Below, piece after piece: positions 36,524 through 44,567 of a stretch of 64,000 nt of DNA. The stretch covers positions 186,001 through 250,000 of the forward strand of contig NZ_JAAQQR010000005.1 of the NCBI RefSeq assembly GCF_011742555.1, read 5' to 3'. How positions within the stretch are numbered: position 1 is the stretch's first letter; every line of letters begins with the position of its first letter. The translations under genes and the position numbers were made by a program. This DNA comes from Luteibacter jiangsuensis (GTDB lineage: Bacteria; Pseudomonadota; Gammaproteobacteria; Xanthomonadales; Rhodanobacteraceae). The notes below the pieces were generated by a model. The model saw nothing but the letters and a program-made list of their open reading frames with translations, was not told where the DNA came from and made no database searches.

Positions 36524-36763
36524 TCAATCGCGGCAAATGGGACGCGCATCCTGCAGCCAATCGGCGTGGCGCACGCCCTTCTCCATCGCGGCATCCACCG
36601 CGGCTCGCTCGTCGTCGAAGTTTTCCAGGAGGGTGATCATCACGAAGTCCCGCGGTCCGGCGTGGCCGGCGGGCTCGACGATGTAGGCGGCCTTCCAGAG
36701 CCCGGTCGGGGCTTTCAGGGTGCGCACTTCCACCGAATAGTGTCCAACGGTACGTCGATGCAC
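36524..36763 (-). CDS. Small protein of unknown function, 79 residues
   Basis: Starts MHRRTVGHYSVEVRTLKAPT. A strand-rich first half (VGHYSVEVRTL, WKAAYIVEP) is followed by a helix with DDERAAVDAAMEKGVRHADW. It shows the same strand-then-helix layout as the 81-residue neighbour, so the two may belong to related small families. No signal peptide; family not recognised. Frame choice rests on composition only. Confidence 0.5.
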   Translation of the reverse strand: MHRRTVGHYSVEVRTLKAPTGLWKAAYIVEPAGHAGPRDFVMITLLENFDDERAAVDAAMEKGVRHADWLQDARPICRD

Positions 36764-36833
36764 GATACGGCCCCCTGCGTTGGCTTCGTGGCGACGGCGA
36801 ATTCTTGCGCCGTCGCCGATGAAATGACAAGGG

Positions 36834-37238
36834 TCAGGCTTTCGGCGCGGCCGCTGCCGTCAGGCCCGAACCGCTGGCGGGGATCGAAAAGTTCTTCGTT
36901 TCACCCTGCTGTACGCTGGCATCCACATCCACCCGGTCGGCACTGCATGCCCCGTGCGGCATCATGCCGAGCTTCCGCGCACCGGCGGGCACGTGCAGCA
37001 CCAGTTGCTGGCCGATCTCCATGTCCGCCACCACCTTGTCGTCCACATAGATGGCGCTCGAGCAACCTGCGCCCCAAAGACCCTGGTCGCGCACGATGTT
37101 GAGCGTGGCGTCGCCGCCGTTGGGATCCTGGAGACCGAACACCGTGCTGGAAGGAACATCGTGGATGCCGACGTGCCGCTCGTTCTGGGTGGCACACCCG
37201 GTCAGCAGGACGAGACCGGCGATGAGTAGATGGCGCAT
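36834..37238 (-). CDS. Small lipoprotein of unknown function
   Basis: The 134-residue protein has a lipoprotein signal MRHLLIAGLVLLTGC with Cys15, then a compact soluble domain (VFGLQDPNGGDATLNIVRDQ, GCSSAIYVDDKVVADMEIGQ, FSIPASGSGL). The pattern of a short beta-sandwich with an AGARKLG stretch resembles small DUF2846-like lipoproteins, without certainty. AAGGAG lies 7 nt before the ATG at 37236-37238; the longer open frame to 37409 lacks a signal peptide. Probably outer- or inner-membrane anchored. Confidence 0.75.
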   Translation of the reverse strand: MRHLLIAGLVLLTGCATQNERHVGIHDVPSSTVFGLQDPNGGDATLNIVRDQGLWGAGCSSAIYVDDKVVADMEIGQQLVLHVPAGARKLGMMPHGACSADRVDVDASVQQGETKNFSIPASGSGLTAAAAPKA

Positions 37239-37360
37239 GGGGGACTCCTTGACGTCGGGGAAAAGCATTCGTTCCGGGATGTCGAAGGCAAGTGAAAAGC
37301 GTACGCTATCGGCCCATAAGTTACCCCAACCGCCCCCGTAGAAAGCGTAGACTCCCGCCC

Positions 37361-37759
37361 ATGACAGCCAAGCCTTCCCGTCCGCCCGCCCTGGTCTTCG
37401 ACCGAGCACATATGGTCGCGGACACCATTGCCATGGTGCTCGATGGCGAGGGCTACGCGGCGCACGCGGCCGTTACCTATCGCGACGCCAAGCGGGCGTT
37501 TCAGGCTTTGCCGGATTTGTCCCTCATGGTGATCCACGCCGACACCCCGGGAGAGCGCCGCGGCAGCATGCTGTTGCAGGCGGCGCTGCGCGAGCGCCCC
37601 ACCACGGCCATGGTCGTGGTGTCCAGCCGCATGCCGGAGGACCTGGCGCCGTTCCCGAGGTCGGCTGTGTTTCTCGAGAAACCCTTCGATCGGGCGCAGC
37701 TGCTCGACGCCATCGACCGGGCCCGTTCCTCGCGGCCCGCGACCCGCAAGCCGGACTAA
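37361..37759 (+). CDS. Degenerate response-regulator receiver protein
   Basis: The 132-residue protein has a stand-alone CheY-like fold: strand LVFD, LSLMVIHADTPG, VVVSSR and the conserved lysine region VFLEKPFD (Lys107). At the place of the phosphoacceptor aspartate it has His59 (VIHADTPG), so normal phosphorylation looks lost. It may act as a pseudo-receiver. No kinase gene is adjacent. The ATG at 37361 is used; the longer open frame to 37292 adds a basic stretch without family similarity. Its stop overlaps that of the next, convergent small gene by 4 nt. Confidence 0.75.
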   Translation: MTAKPSRPPALVFDRAHMVADTIAMVLDGEGYAAHAAVTYRDAKRAFQALPDLSLMVIHADTPGERRGSMLLQAALRERPTTAMVVVSSRMPEDLAPFPRSAVFLEKPFDRAQLLDAIDRARSSRPATRKPD

Positions 37760-37983
37760 CGTTCCAGACGGGCCAGGGATTCCCGCGCCATCCGCCAGCC
37801 TTCCGACCGGGCCATCTTTTCGGAATCGTAGGAGACGCCGCCGCTATCGCTGGCGTCGATGATGGTGGTTCCATCGCGGGCGAACACCCGGTAATCCCAG
37901 GTGTACCTCGGCACGCCGTTCGCGCTGCTGTCGCGCATGCACTCCACGTCGATGCGGGAGTCCTCGTCGAGGTCGTGGCTCAT
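37756..37983 (-). CDS. Small acidic protein of unknown function
   Basis: The 75-residue protein starts MSHDLDEDSRIDVECMRDSS, with GGAG 8 nt before the ATG at 37981-37983. A strand segment (YTWDYRVFARDGTTI) is followed by a C-terminal helix (SEKMARSEGWRMARESLARL). No signal or membrane segment. It overlaps the convergent receiver gene by 4 nt. Family not recognised. Confidence 0.6.
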   Translation of the reverse strand: MSHDLDEDSRIDVECMRDSSANGVPRYTWDYRVFARDGTTIIDASDSGGVSYDSEKMARSEGWRMARESLARLER

Positions 37984-38086
37984 GACACGCTCCGGTTGCC
38001 CATCGGGAAGCCGATGCAAGCAACCAGGCGATCAACGCAATGCGAAAGCGCGGGAAAAAAAGTGTGCGGACCTGGAGAGCCCTGGA

Positions 38087-38425
38087 TCAGAGGCAGGAAA
38101 TAGCCTCGTCACGGAAGCGGCTGTCGTATTCCCCGCCCTTGGTCTTCTGGACTTCGTGCATGACGACCAGGGCGCCGGCGCCGTTCGCGGTCACGTCCAG
38201 GCGCTCGTGCTTGCCGTCGTCGCTCGCGGTCACGCGGCCTTCGTCGTCCTTCGCGTCGCCCTTGGCGTTCTTCGCCAGGGCCTGCCACTTGGGCTCCACG
38301 CACTGCACATAGGCCGTCACGCTCTTGCCCGTCTTGCTGCTGAGCTTGGGCAGGCTGTCTTTGAGGCCACTGCTGGCGCAACCGGCAAGGAGGGTGCAGG
38401 CGGCGAACGCAAGAACGTGTTTCAT
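38087..38425 (-). CDS. Small lipoprotein of unknown function
   Basis: The 112-residue protein has the signal MKHVLAFAACTLLAGC (Cys16), then a lysine-rich, mostly charged region (KLSSKTGKSVTAYVQCVEPK, DDGKHERLDVTANGAGALVV) and a C-terminal Cys in AISCL. Envelope-located, function unknown. It ends 105 nt from the small acidic gene and lies downstream of an L,D-transpeptidase gene on the same strand. Confidence 0.72.
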   Translation of the reverse strand: MKHVLAFAACTLLAGCASSGLKDSLPKLSSKTGKSVTAYVQCVEPKWQALAKNAKGDAKDDEGRVTASDDGKHERLDVTANGAGALVVMHEVQKTKGGEYDSRFRDEAISCL

Positions 38426-38480
38426 GCTGGATTCCACGGTGAGGTTCCGGGAATTCTAGCGCGACGGCGCACCGGTGCGA

Positions 38481-39203
38481 TCAGCCGCCCGCGCGCGAGG
38501 CGATGCTCGTCTCCGCCTTGGCCAGTTGGCCGTTCTGGCATTTCAGGTAATGGGACGAGGCCAGCCAGCGTTTGTCCGGGTAGTACGAAAACACCATCTG
38601 GCCGCCCTTCAGGGCATCGATCAGCTTGTGCGCGATGGCCGTGCGCACCGCGGGGCAGCCCCAGCTGCGGCCGATGCGGCCCGCCACCTTCGCCATCGCC
38701 TCGTTCACATAGGCCGCGCCATGGATCACGATGGCGCGGGCCATGGCCTGATCGTTTACCCCTGGCTCCAGGCCCTGCATGCGCAGCGAGTACCCGTTCT
38801 TGCCGGTGTAGGTGTCCGAGGTACGGAACAACCCGAGGCTGGAAGCCAGACTGTTGGGCGCATTCGAAAACTGCGTCGAGTTGGCGTCGCCGCTGTTCTT
38901 TCCGTGCGCCACCAGTTCCTGGAAAAGGAGCTTGCGGTTGACGGTGTCGAACACCCAAAGCCGTGGTTCCGACGACGGCTTCGAATAGTCGATCACGGCC
39001 AGCCGGTCGGCCGGCTGCCCGCCTTGCGTTTGCGCACATTCGGATGCCTTGACTGCCAGCCCGATCACATGCGGATCGGCCGACGGTGCCAGGCGCGCCA
39101 GCGCGTCGCCGAGCGAATCGGCGGCATGGGCGGAAAGCGGGAGGGAAAACAGGACGCCGAGTACAGGCGCCGATGCGAGGAGCGTCCGGAGCGGTCGAAT
39201 CAT
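38481..39203 (-). CDS. Exported murein L,D-transpeptidase catalytic-domain protein (YkuD_2 type)
   Basis: The 240-residue protein has a signal peptide (RPLRTLLASAPVLGVLFSLP to about AHA-AD) and a YkuD-like catalytic domain: VIHGAAYVNEAM supplies the conserved His, and GRSWGCPAVRTAIAHKL supplies the Ser-x-Gly-Cys nucleophile. The family forms 3-3 cross-links or handles peptide stems in the periplasm. It is divergent from a second, larger L,D-transpeptidase gene with 135 bp of AT-rich DNA between. Confidence 0.88.
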   Translation of the reverse strand: MIRPLRTLLASAPVLGVLFSLPLSAHAADSLGDALARLAPSADPHVIGLAVKASECAQTQGGQPADRLAVIDYSKPSSEPRLWVFDTVNRKLLFQELVAHGKNSGDANSTQFSNAPNSLASSLGLFRTSDTYTGKNGYSLRMQGLEPGVNDQAMARAIVIHGAAYVNEAMAKVAGRIGRSWGCPAVRTAIAHKLIDALKGGQMVFSYYPDKRWLASSHYLKCQNGQLAKAETSIASRAGG

Positions 39204-39338
39204 GCGGCAAGCCGTGTAAGCATCAGCCCACATCCTAACGTGCTGATCATTTATTGACCACAATATCGTCACATCGGCGCCCTTCAGATATGTGAAACGA
39301 CAATAATCAGCGCCAGAAAAGTAAGGAATCGATAGGCA

Positions 39339-41066
39339 ATGGCTATGGAAATCAGGTCGCGGAGCATCTTTACCTTTATAGGGATGGCTGCCCTGCCCCT
39401 CGGGTCTATCGGCCAGGACCTCCCGCCAGCCGCGTCCGCGGCCTCTCCGCCCCCCATAGTGGCCCAGGAGCCGGCGCCTGCGACAAGCGCTGCGATCGCG
39501 CCCGCCAACGACGATCCCGTAGCCCAGGCGATCTTCGCCCGACTGCAGCAGATGACGCCGCTGAATGGCGGTCCGCTGCCGCGTGCCGATGCGGCGCTCG
39601 GGAAAGCCGTGGCCGATTTCTATGCGCAGCGCCACTACAGCGCAGCGTGGTCCGACGACGACAACGTCGGCCAACTGCTGGCAGGGCTGGCGTCGACGGA
39701 GGGCGACGGCCTGCTGCCCGAGGACTACCGTCTGTCCGAGCTGCGCACGATGGCAGAAGCCATGAAACAGCCAGGCGTGACGACTGCCACACACGCCGAA
39801 TTCGAGGTCAAGGCTACCGGCGCCTACATCACCGCGCTCGTACAGCTCGCGCGCGGCAAGGTCGACCCGAACAGACTCGATCCCACCTGGAACTTCGACC
39901 CCGCCGCCATCGATCCGCAGCAGGGCATGTCCATGCTGCAAACCTCCATCGAGGAACGCAGCGTGGACCAGGCCTTCGCCATGGCGCGGCCACAGAATCC
40001 GTTGTACGCGCAGCTTCGCTCCGCCCTGGCGGAGCTTCGCACCACTGCCACGAACGGCGGCTGGCCCGGCGTGCCCGCGGGGCCCACCCTGAAGCCCGGC
40101 ATGAGCGACCCGCGAGTGGCGGCGCTGCGTGCCCGGCTCGTCGCCGGCGGCTACCTCGACCCCACCCTCGCCGAGGGCGATCGTTACGACAATCCGCTGA
40201 AGGACGCCGTCAGCCGCTTCCAGGCCGACCAATACCTCGAGCCCGACGGTAGCGTCGGCGCGGACACGTTGGCGGCTCTCAACGTCCCTGTCGAGGCGCG
40301 CATCGGGCAGGTGCGCGCCAACCTCGAACGGGCACGTTGGCTGCTGCATTCGTTGCAAGGCACCTTCGTGGTCGTCGACGTCGCCGGCTACAAGATCACC
40401 TTCTATCGCGATGGTCAGCCGGTCTGGAAGTCACGTGTGCAGGTAGGCAAGCCCTATCGCAGCACGCCGATCTTCCGTTCGCAGATCACCTACGTGACGT
40501 TCAACCCGACCTGGACCGTGCCGCCCACGATCCTGAAGAACGACGTACTCCCGAAAATCCGGAAGAATCCTTCCTATCTGGCGAACAACCGCATCCGCGT
40601 GCTCGATCGCAGTGGCAACGTCGTCAACCCGTCGAGCGTGGATTGGTCGCGCCCTGGCGGCATCACCCTGCGCCAGGACGCAGGTCCCGGCAATTCGCTC
40701 GGCCAGGTGGTCATTCGTTTTCCGAACTCGTACGCGGTGTACCTGCACGACACGCCCCACCAGGAACTGTTCGAGAAGGCACGGCGCGACACCAGTTCCG
40801 GCTGCATCCGCGTGGAGCATCCGTTGCAACTGGTGGAACTGCTCTTCAACGACCCGCAGAAGTGGAATCGGCAGGCCATCGACGAACGTATCGCCACAAA
40901 GAAGACGCAGAACGTCACCCTGCCCACCGCCATTCCCGTGCTCATCGCCTATTGGACGGTGGACATCGGCGAGAATGGCAAGCTGGCCTACAAGCCGGAT
41001 GTGTACCAACGTGACGGCGCGCTCATCGCCGCGCTGGACAAACCGCAGCCGCTGCGCACGCCGTGA
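39339..41066 (+). CDS. L,D-transpeptidase of the YcbB (LdtD) type
   Basis: The 575-residue protein has a signal peptide, an Ala/Pro-rich linker to about residue 60, a scaffold domain (FYAQRHYSAAWSDDDNVGQL, LLPEDYRLSELR), a peptidoglycan-binding domain (LRARLVAGGYL, LKDAVSRFQADQYLEPDGSV) and the catalytic YkuD domain with HDTPHQELF and the SSGCIRVEHP active Cys. YcbB-type enzymes make 3-3 cross-links and can support wall synthesis when beta-lactams block PBPs. Divergent from the smaller transpeptidase gene, so the pair may be regulated together. Confidence 0.92.
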   Translation: MAMEIRSRSIFTFIGMAALPLGSIGQDLPPAASAASPPPIVAQEPAPATSAAIAPANDDPVAQAIFARLQQMTPLNGGPLPRADAALGKAVADFYAQRHYSAAWSDDDNVGQLLAGLASTEGDGLLPEDYRLSELRTMAEAMKQPGVTTATHAEFEVKATGAYITALVQLARGKVDPNRLDPTWNFDPAAIDPQQGMSMLQTSIEERSVDQAFAMARPQNPLYAQLRSALAELRTTATNGGWPGVPAGPTLKPGMSDPRVAALRARLVAGGYLDPTLAEGDRYDNPLKDAVSRFQADQYLEPDGSVGADTLAALNVPVEARIGQVRANLERARWLLHSLQGTFVVVDVAGYKITFYRDGQPVWKSRVQVGKPYRSTPIFRSQITYVTFNPTWTVPPTILKNDVLPKIRKNPSYLANNRIRVLDRSGNVVNPSSVDWSRPGGITLRQDAGPGNSLGQVVIRFPNSYAVYLHDTPHQELFEKARRDTSSGCIRVEHPLQLVELLFNDPQKWNRQAIDERIATKKTQNVTLPTAIPVLIAYWTVDIGENGKLAYKPDVYQRDGALIAALDKPQPLRTP

Positions 41067-41076
41067 GCGCGTAGGG

Positions 41077-41230
41077 TCAGCCGACGGCCGAAGATCGCCC
41101 TTCGTCTTTGCGGATAAAGGTGATCTTCCCATTCGGTTCCAATCGCGCAATCGCCACCGTGCCTTCGTGTTCCATCCCCACGCACGGCGAAATGCCACCA
41201 GGGCTCCGACAGTTCAAACCATTCGTTCAT
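41077..41230 (-). pseudogene. Remnant of a DUF421 (YetF-like) membrane protein gene with internal deletion
   Basis: The minus strand has a perfect ribosome site (AGGAGGACGGCG) before ATG and codes for MNEWFELSEPWWHFAVRG, typical of a DUF421 N-terminus. Directly after, in another frame, the sequence reads EHEGTVAIARLEPNGKITFI and then RKDEG...AVG with a TGA at 41077, typical of a DUF421 C-terminus. The roughly 100-150 residues of membrane and middle domain that should lie between are gone, and the total length (154 nt) is not a multiple of three. The best reading is a large internal deletion with frame loss. Confidence 0.65.
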
Positions 41231-41342
41231 CGCCGTCCTCCTAAGCAAGCTGTAAGGCCTTCGCCGACGCTTCACGCAGTAGGCGAAAATGTCGCACCGC
41301 GGCGGATAGGGGCCAGCGCGGGGGTAGTCGTATACTTCACCA

Positions 41343-42080
41343 ATGAACGCCCCTCAGGAAGCGACCGGAACCTCCCTCCACGACCAGGTGCGCGACGAGG
41401 GCTTTGCCTTCGTGCACGGTCCGGACATGCGCATGCTGGTGGAGCACGTTGCTCCCCTCTCCGACTGGGAGGCCTTCGCCGCCAGCTGGAATGCCCTGGA
41501 GCCCGACACCTACCTGGCCGCCACCGGGCGCTTTCGCCGCAGGCGCCATGCGACGTTCGCCGCGTCCCGCTTCGGCCACGTGGAGCCGCGCCCGCATCAG
41601 GCGCACTTCCAGACCCTGGCTTACAACACCCTCCAGGGCGATATCGAGCGCTGGTTCGAGCCCGTCCTCCCGGAGATCGCCACCGGGGCCACCATGAGCG
41701 CGATCCTCGACTTCTGCCGGGATTTCTTCGGCGGCCTCTCTCCCGAGGTTCCTCGCTGGCATGTCGAAGTGCACCAGTTCCGCATCGAAGCCACGGCCGG
41801 CGCCGCCGGCGAGCCCACGCCCGAAGGCAGCCATCGCGACGGAGTCGACTACGTCTTCGTGCTCCTGGTCGACCGCGAGAACATCGCCAGCGGCACCACG
41901 ACCATCCACGCGCCCGACGGCCGTGAACTGGGCGAGTTCACGCTCGCAAAACCTTTCGACGCGGCGCTCATCCACGACCCGCGCGTTTTCCACGGGGTCA
42001 CACCCGTGACACCGCTGGACCCATCGAAGGCCTCGCATCGCGACGTGCTGGTGGTGACCTTCCGCGCCGAGGCTGGCTGA
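41343..42080 (+). CDS. 2OG-Fe(II) dioxygenase family protein
   Basis: The 245-residue protein belongs to the 2OG-Fe dioxygenase group of PF10014. The metal motif is visible as SHRDGVDYVFVLL (His and Asp) and DPRVFHGVTPV (second His). Characterised relatives hydroxylate free amino acids such as isoleucine; the substrate here is unknown. It stands alone after the DUF421 remnant. Confidence 0.88.
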   Translation: MNAPQEATGTSLHDQVRDEGFAFVHGPDMRMLVEHVAPLSDWEAFAASWNALEPDTYLAATGRFRRRRHATFAASRFGHVEPRPHQAHFQTLAYNTLQGDIERWFEPVLPEIATGATMSAILDFCRDFFGGLSPEVPRWHVEVHQFRIEATAGAAGEPTPEGSHRDGVDYVFVLLVDRENIASGTTTIHAPDGRELGEFTLAKPFDAALIHDPRVFHGVTPVTPLDPSKASHRDVLVVTFRAEAG

Positions 42081-42175
42081 CGGCAAAACGGGCCACGCGT
42101 CCGTCGCACGGATTGCACCACCGGTTCACGCTCGTCACGGCGTACTGCGCGCACCGCAGACACCGAGTAACGGCC

Positions 42176-42544
42176 GTGAACGTACGTGCACCTCTCATCC
42201 TTCTTATCGCTCTCGCCGCAACGGCGCCCGCCTGGGCGCAGGACACGTCGAAAGTCGACGACACCGCCATCAACAAGCGCGACCGTCATGCGGAAAGCCT
42301 GACGCCGATGGATCAACCGAACAACGCGGACGACATCCGCGTGGCGGCTGCGGTGCGCAAGGCCCTCGTCGCCGATTCGTCGCTGTCCACCTCGGCCCAG
42401 AACGTGAAGCTCGTTGCGGCGAAGGGCACCGTCACCTTGCGCGGCCCCGTGAAGACGGAGGAGGAAAAGGCCCGCGTGGAGGCGATCGTGAAAGGCGTCG
42501 CCGGCGTGACCTCCGTGCAGAACCAGCTCGACATCAAACACTGA
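42176..42544 (+). CDS. Exported BON-domain protein
   Basis: About 122 residues from a GTG start at 42176, which puts a clean signal peptide (NVRAPLILLIALAATAPAWA) at the N-terminus. The single BON domain (ADDIRVAAAVRKALVADSSL, GTVTLRGPVKTEEEKARVEA) is related to OsmY and binds membranes in the periplasm under osmotic or envelope stress. The open frame begins at 42113 but the longer start has no signal. It is 15 nt upstream of a glycine-rich stress-type protein, probably the same transcript. Confidence 0.82.
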   Translation: MNVRAPLILLIALAATAPAWAQDTSKVDDTAINKRDRHAESLTPMDQPNNADDIRVAAAVRKALVADSSLSTSAQNVKLVAAKGTVTLRGPVKTEEEKARVEAIVKGVAGVTSVQNQLDIKH

Positions 42545-42559
42545 TCAAAAGGGATTCCC

Positions 42560-43078
42560 ATGAAAGCGTCCGTCTATTGCACTACCCGCACCGTGGAACA
42601 GGCCGAGATCATCGTGCTCGAACTCAAGCAGGCCGGCTTCACCAGCGACGACATTTCCGCCCTGCTCCCCGATCGCCGCGGCACGCGCGACTTCGCGCAT
42701 GAGCACCACACCAAGGCGCCGGAAGGCGCAACCACGGGCGGTGTCGTCGGCCTTGGCCTGGGCGCCGGTCTGGGCTGGCTCGCCGGCATCGGCGCACTGG
42801 CGATTCCGGGTGTCGGCCCGTTCATCGCCGCCGGTCCCATCATGGCGGCGCTCGGCGGCGCGGCCGTCGGCACCGCCACCGGCGGCATCATCGGCGCCCT
42901 GGTCGGCATGGGCATCCCCGAGTTCGAGGCGAAGCGCTACGACGCAAAGGTGCGTGAAGGCAGCATCCTCATCTCGGTGCACACCGAAAGCAGCAATCAA
43001 CGTGACGTGGCCAAGGACATCTTCAAGCGCAACAACGCGGACGATATCTCCACGGGTGCGGAAGCCAGCGCGCCCTGA
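42560..43078 (+). CDS. Glycine-rich membrane-associated general-stress protein (DUF1269/GSP17M-like)
   Basis: The 172-residue protein has an N-terminal ferredoxin-like domain (KASVYCTTRTVEQAEIIVLE, FTSDDISALLPDRRGTRDFA), a long Gly/Ala hydrophobic region (residues about 58-118) able to form a hairpin in the membrane, and a C-terminal SILISVHTESSNQRDVAKDI. This layout is shared by proteins annotated as general stress or DUF1269-like membrane proteins. It follows the BON gene by 15 nt, in line with a joint stress role. Confidence 0.8.
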   Translation: MKASVYCTTRTVEQAEIIVLELKQAGFTSDDISALLPDRRGTRDFAHEHHTKAPEGATTGGVVGLGLGAGLGWLAGIGALAIPGVGPFIAAGPIMAALGGAAVGTATGGIIGALVGMGIPEFEAKRYDAKVREGSILISVHTESSNQRDVAKDIFKRNNADDISTGAEASAP

Positions 43079-43254
43079 TATCCACAGGTGCTGTGGAAAG
43101 TCCCTGGACAACCATGTGGATAAGTGCCCCGCCGCCTTGTGCGGCGGGCACTTGCATTGCATTGGTCACAAGCTGCGCAAAGGGCGCGCCTTTTCTCAAG
43201 TGCTGAACGGGTCACCGTGTCACAATGGCCGTTCCACCGGTTCCAAGTAGCGCA

Positions 43255-43602
43255 ATGAACTCGTCCGGCAAATATGACTTCAAGCAGTTCCAGGAGGAAC
43301 TTGCCGCCCTCGATCGCAAGGCCGCAGAAACCAGGCCCGCCACGCCTGTCCCTTCCCCCGCGCCGGCTCCCGCCGCGCCGAAGCGCCGTGGCCGGCCGCC
43401 GAAGGTCGACCCCCTGGCCGCCGCCCGTGTGGAATTCGAAGCCCTTCGGCTGCGACATGGGCTTACCGTCGCCGATGTCGTGTCATGGTTCCCCGCCGAG
43501 GAAGGCATCGCCTATCTCCAGGGCCTGATCGCTGCCAGCGAACCGAAGCCTCGACGCCGCCGCAAGGCCGACCCGCCCGCGGACGGGAGCGACGAGGGCT
43601 AG
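43255..43602 (+). CDS. Small basic protein with an AT-hook-like motif
   Basis: The 115-residue protein starts MNSSGKYDFKQFQEELAALD (an in-frame ATG at 43225 would add 10 residues). After a Pro/Ala linker it has KRRGRPPK, an AT-hook-type DNA-minor-groove motif, then a helical region with LRLRHGLTVADVVSWFP and a basic tail PKPRRRRKADPP. A nucleoid-associated or DNA-binding role is suggested by the motifs only; no named family recognised. Confidence 0.65.
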   Translation: MNSSGKYDFKQFQEELAALDRKAAETRPATPVPSPAPAPAAPKRRGRPPKVDPLAAARVEFEALRLRHGLTVADVVSWFPAEEGIAYLQGLIAASEPKPRRRRKADPPADGSDEG

Positions 43603-43645
43603 GCCAGGGTGACGTCCCGCCTCGGGTCTGCTATCTAGGGGGCCC

Positions 43646-44470
43646 ATGAGCCCAGCCAAAGCGCCGAGCATTGCGGCCGTCCTCGCCTCATCCGCGGCCA
43701 GCGAATGCCGCAAGGCGATCCGTTCGCTTTCCGATGCGAAAGACCGACATCGCGGCATCCACGAAGCGCGCAAGGCCATCCGCCGCCTGAAAAGCCTGCT
43801 GGTGCTCGGGGAGGATCCCTTCGCCGAATCGATGCCGTCGATCAAGGCCAGCCTCGCCGACCTGGCCGAAAGCCTTTCCTCGTTGCGCGACGCCTACGTG
43901 GCGCTCGATACGGCGCGCACGCTCGCCGGGCCCCGACCTTCGCCGGGGTGGCGCCACGCGCTCGAAAGGCTGGAACACCGCTGCGATGGCCGGCTGGCGG
44001 CAGCACTGCACGACGATCCCGGTTTCCTCAAGCGACGGAGGACCATCCGCGAGCTTGCCGCCACGCTCGAGGGCCTGCCATGGCGCATGCTTAACCAGCG
44101 GACGGTCGAAGAGATGCTGGAACGCTCGGAAAAACGGCTGGAAAAGGCGCGGAAGAAGGCGAAGAAGAACGCTACCCCGGCCAATGCCCACAACTGGCGA
44201 AGGAAGGCTCGGCGCCTGCGCATGCAACTCGAACTCTGGCGTCGTATCCAGAAGGCGCGCGGTAAGAGCGGACACCACCATGTCCAGGGCAGGAAGGAAC
44301 GAGCCCGCGAACTGTCGCTGCTGTCCGACGCGCTCGGCACCAAACAGGATCTGCGCGCCCTGCGCGCCACCCTTCGCTCGTTGCGCGAACCCGAAGCCAT
44401 GGCGCCGTTGCTGTCGCAGATCGGCGACGAACTGAAGAAGCACCGCAAGAACCTGCAACCGCTGTCGTAG
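43646..44470 (+). CDS. CHAD domain protein
   Basis: The 274-residue, all-helical, strongly basic protein has the CHAD signature HRGIHEARKAIRRLKSLLVL near the N-terminus and a second conserved region with RRKARRLRMQLELWRR. CHAD domains bind polyphosphate and often accompany CYTH phosphatases; no CYTH domain is present here or next door. Cytosolic. It starts 43 nt after the AT-hook-like protein on the same strand. Confidence 0.88.
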   Translation: MSPAKAPSIAAVLASSAASECRKAIRSLSDAKDRHRGIHEARKAIRRLKSLLVLGEDPFAESMPSIKASLADLAESLSSLRDAYVALDTARTLAGPRPSPGWRHALERLEHRCDGRLAAALHDDPGFLKRRRTIRELAATLEGLPWRMLNQRTVEEMLERSEKRLEKARKKAKKNATPANAHNWRRKARRLRMQLELWRRIQKARGKSGHHHVQGRKERARELSLLSDALGTKQDLRALRATLRSLREPEAMAPLLSQIGDELKKHRKNLQPLS

Positions 44471-44567
44471 CCCTCCCCGCGCGTTGGAAGTCCAGACGTC
44501 CGTACGCGGACGCATGGCACGATGCGGCAACTGCGCTACGCTCGACCTCCCTTACCCGGAGATTCCC

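Noticed and set aside
39240-39300. Possible sigma70 promoter (TTGACC at 39254) between the two L,D-transpeptidase genes
   Set aside because: No acceptable -10 hexamer at 16-18 bp; the AT-rich DNA probably holds promoters but I cannot place them.
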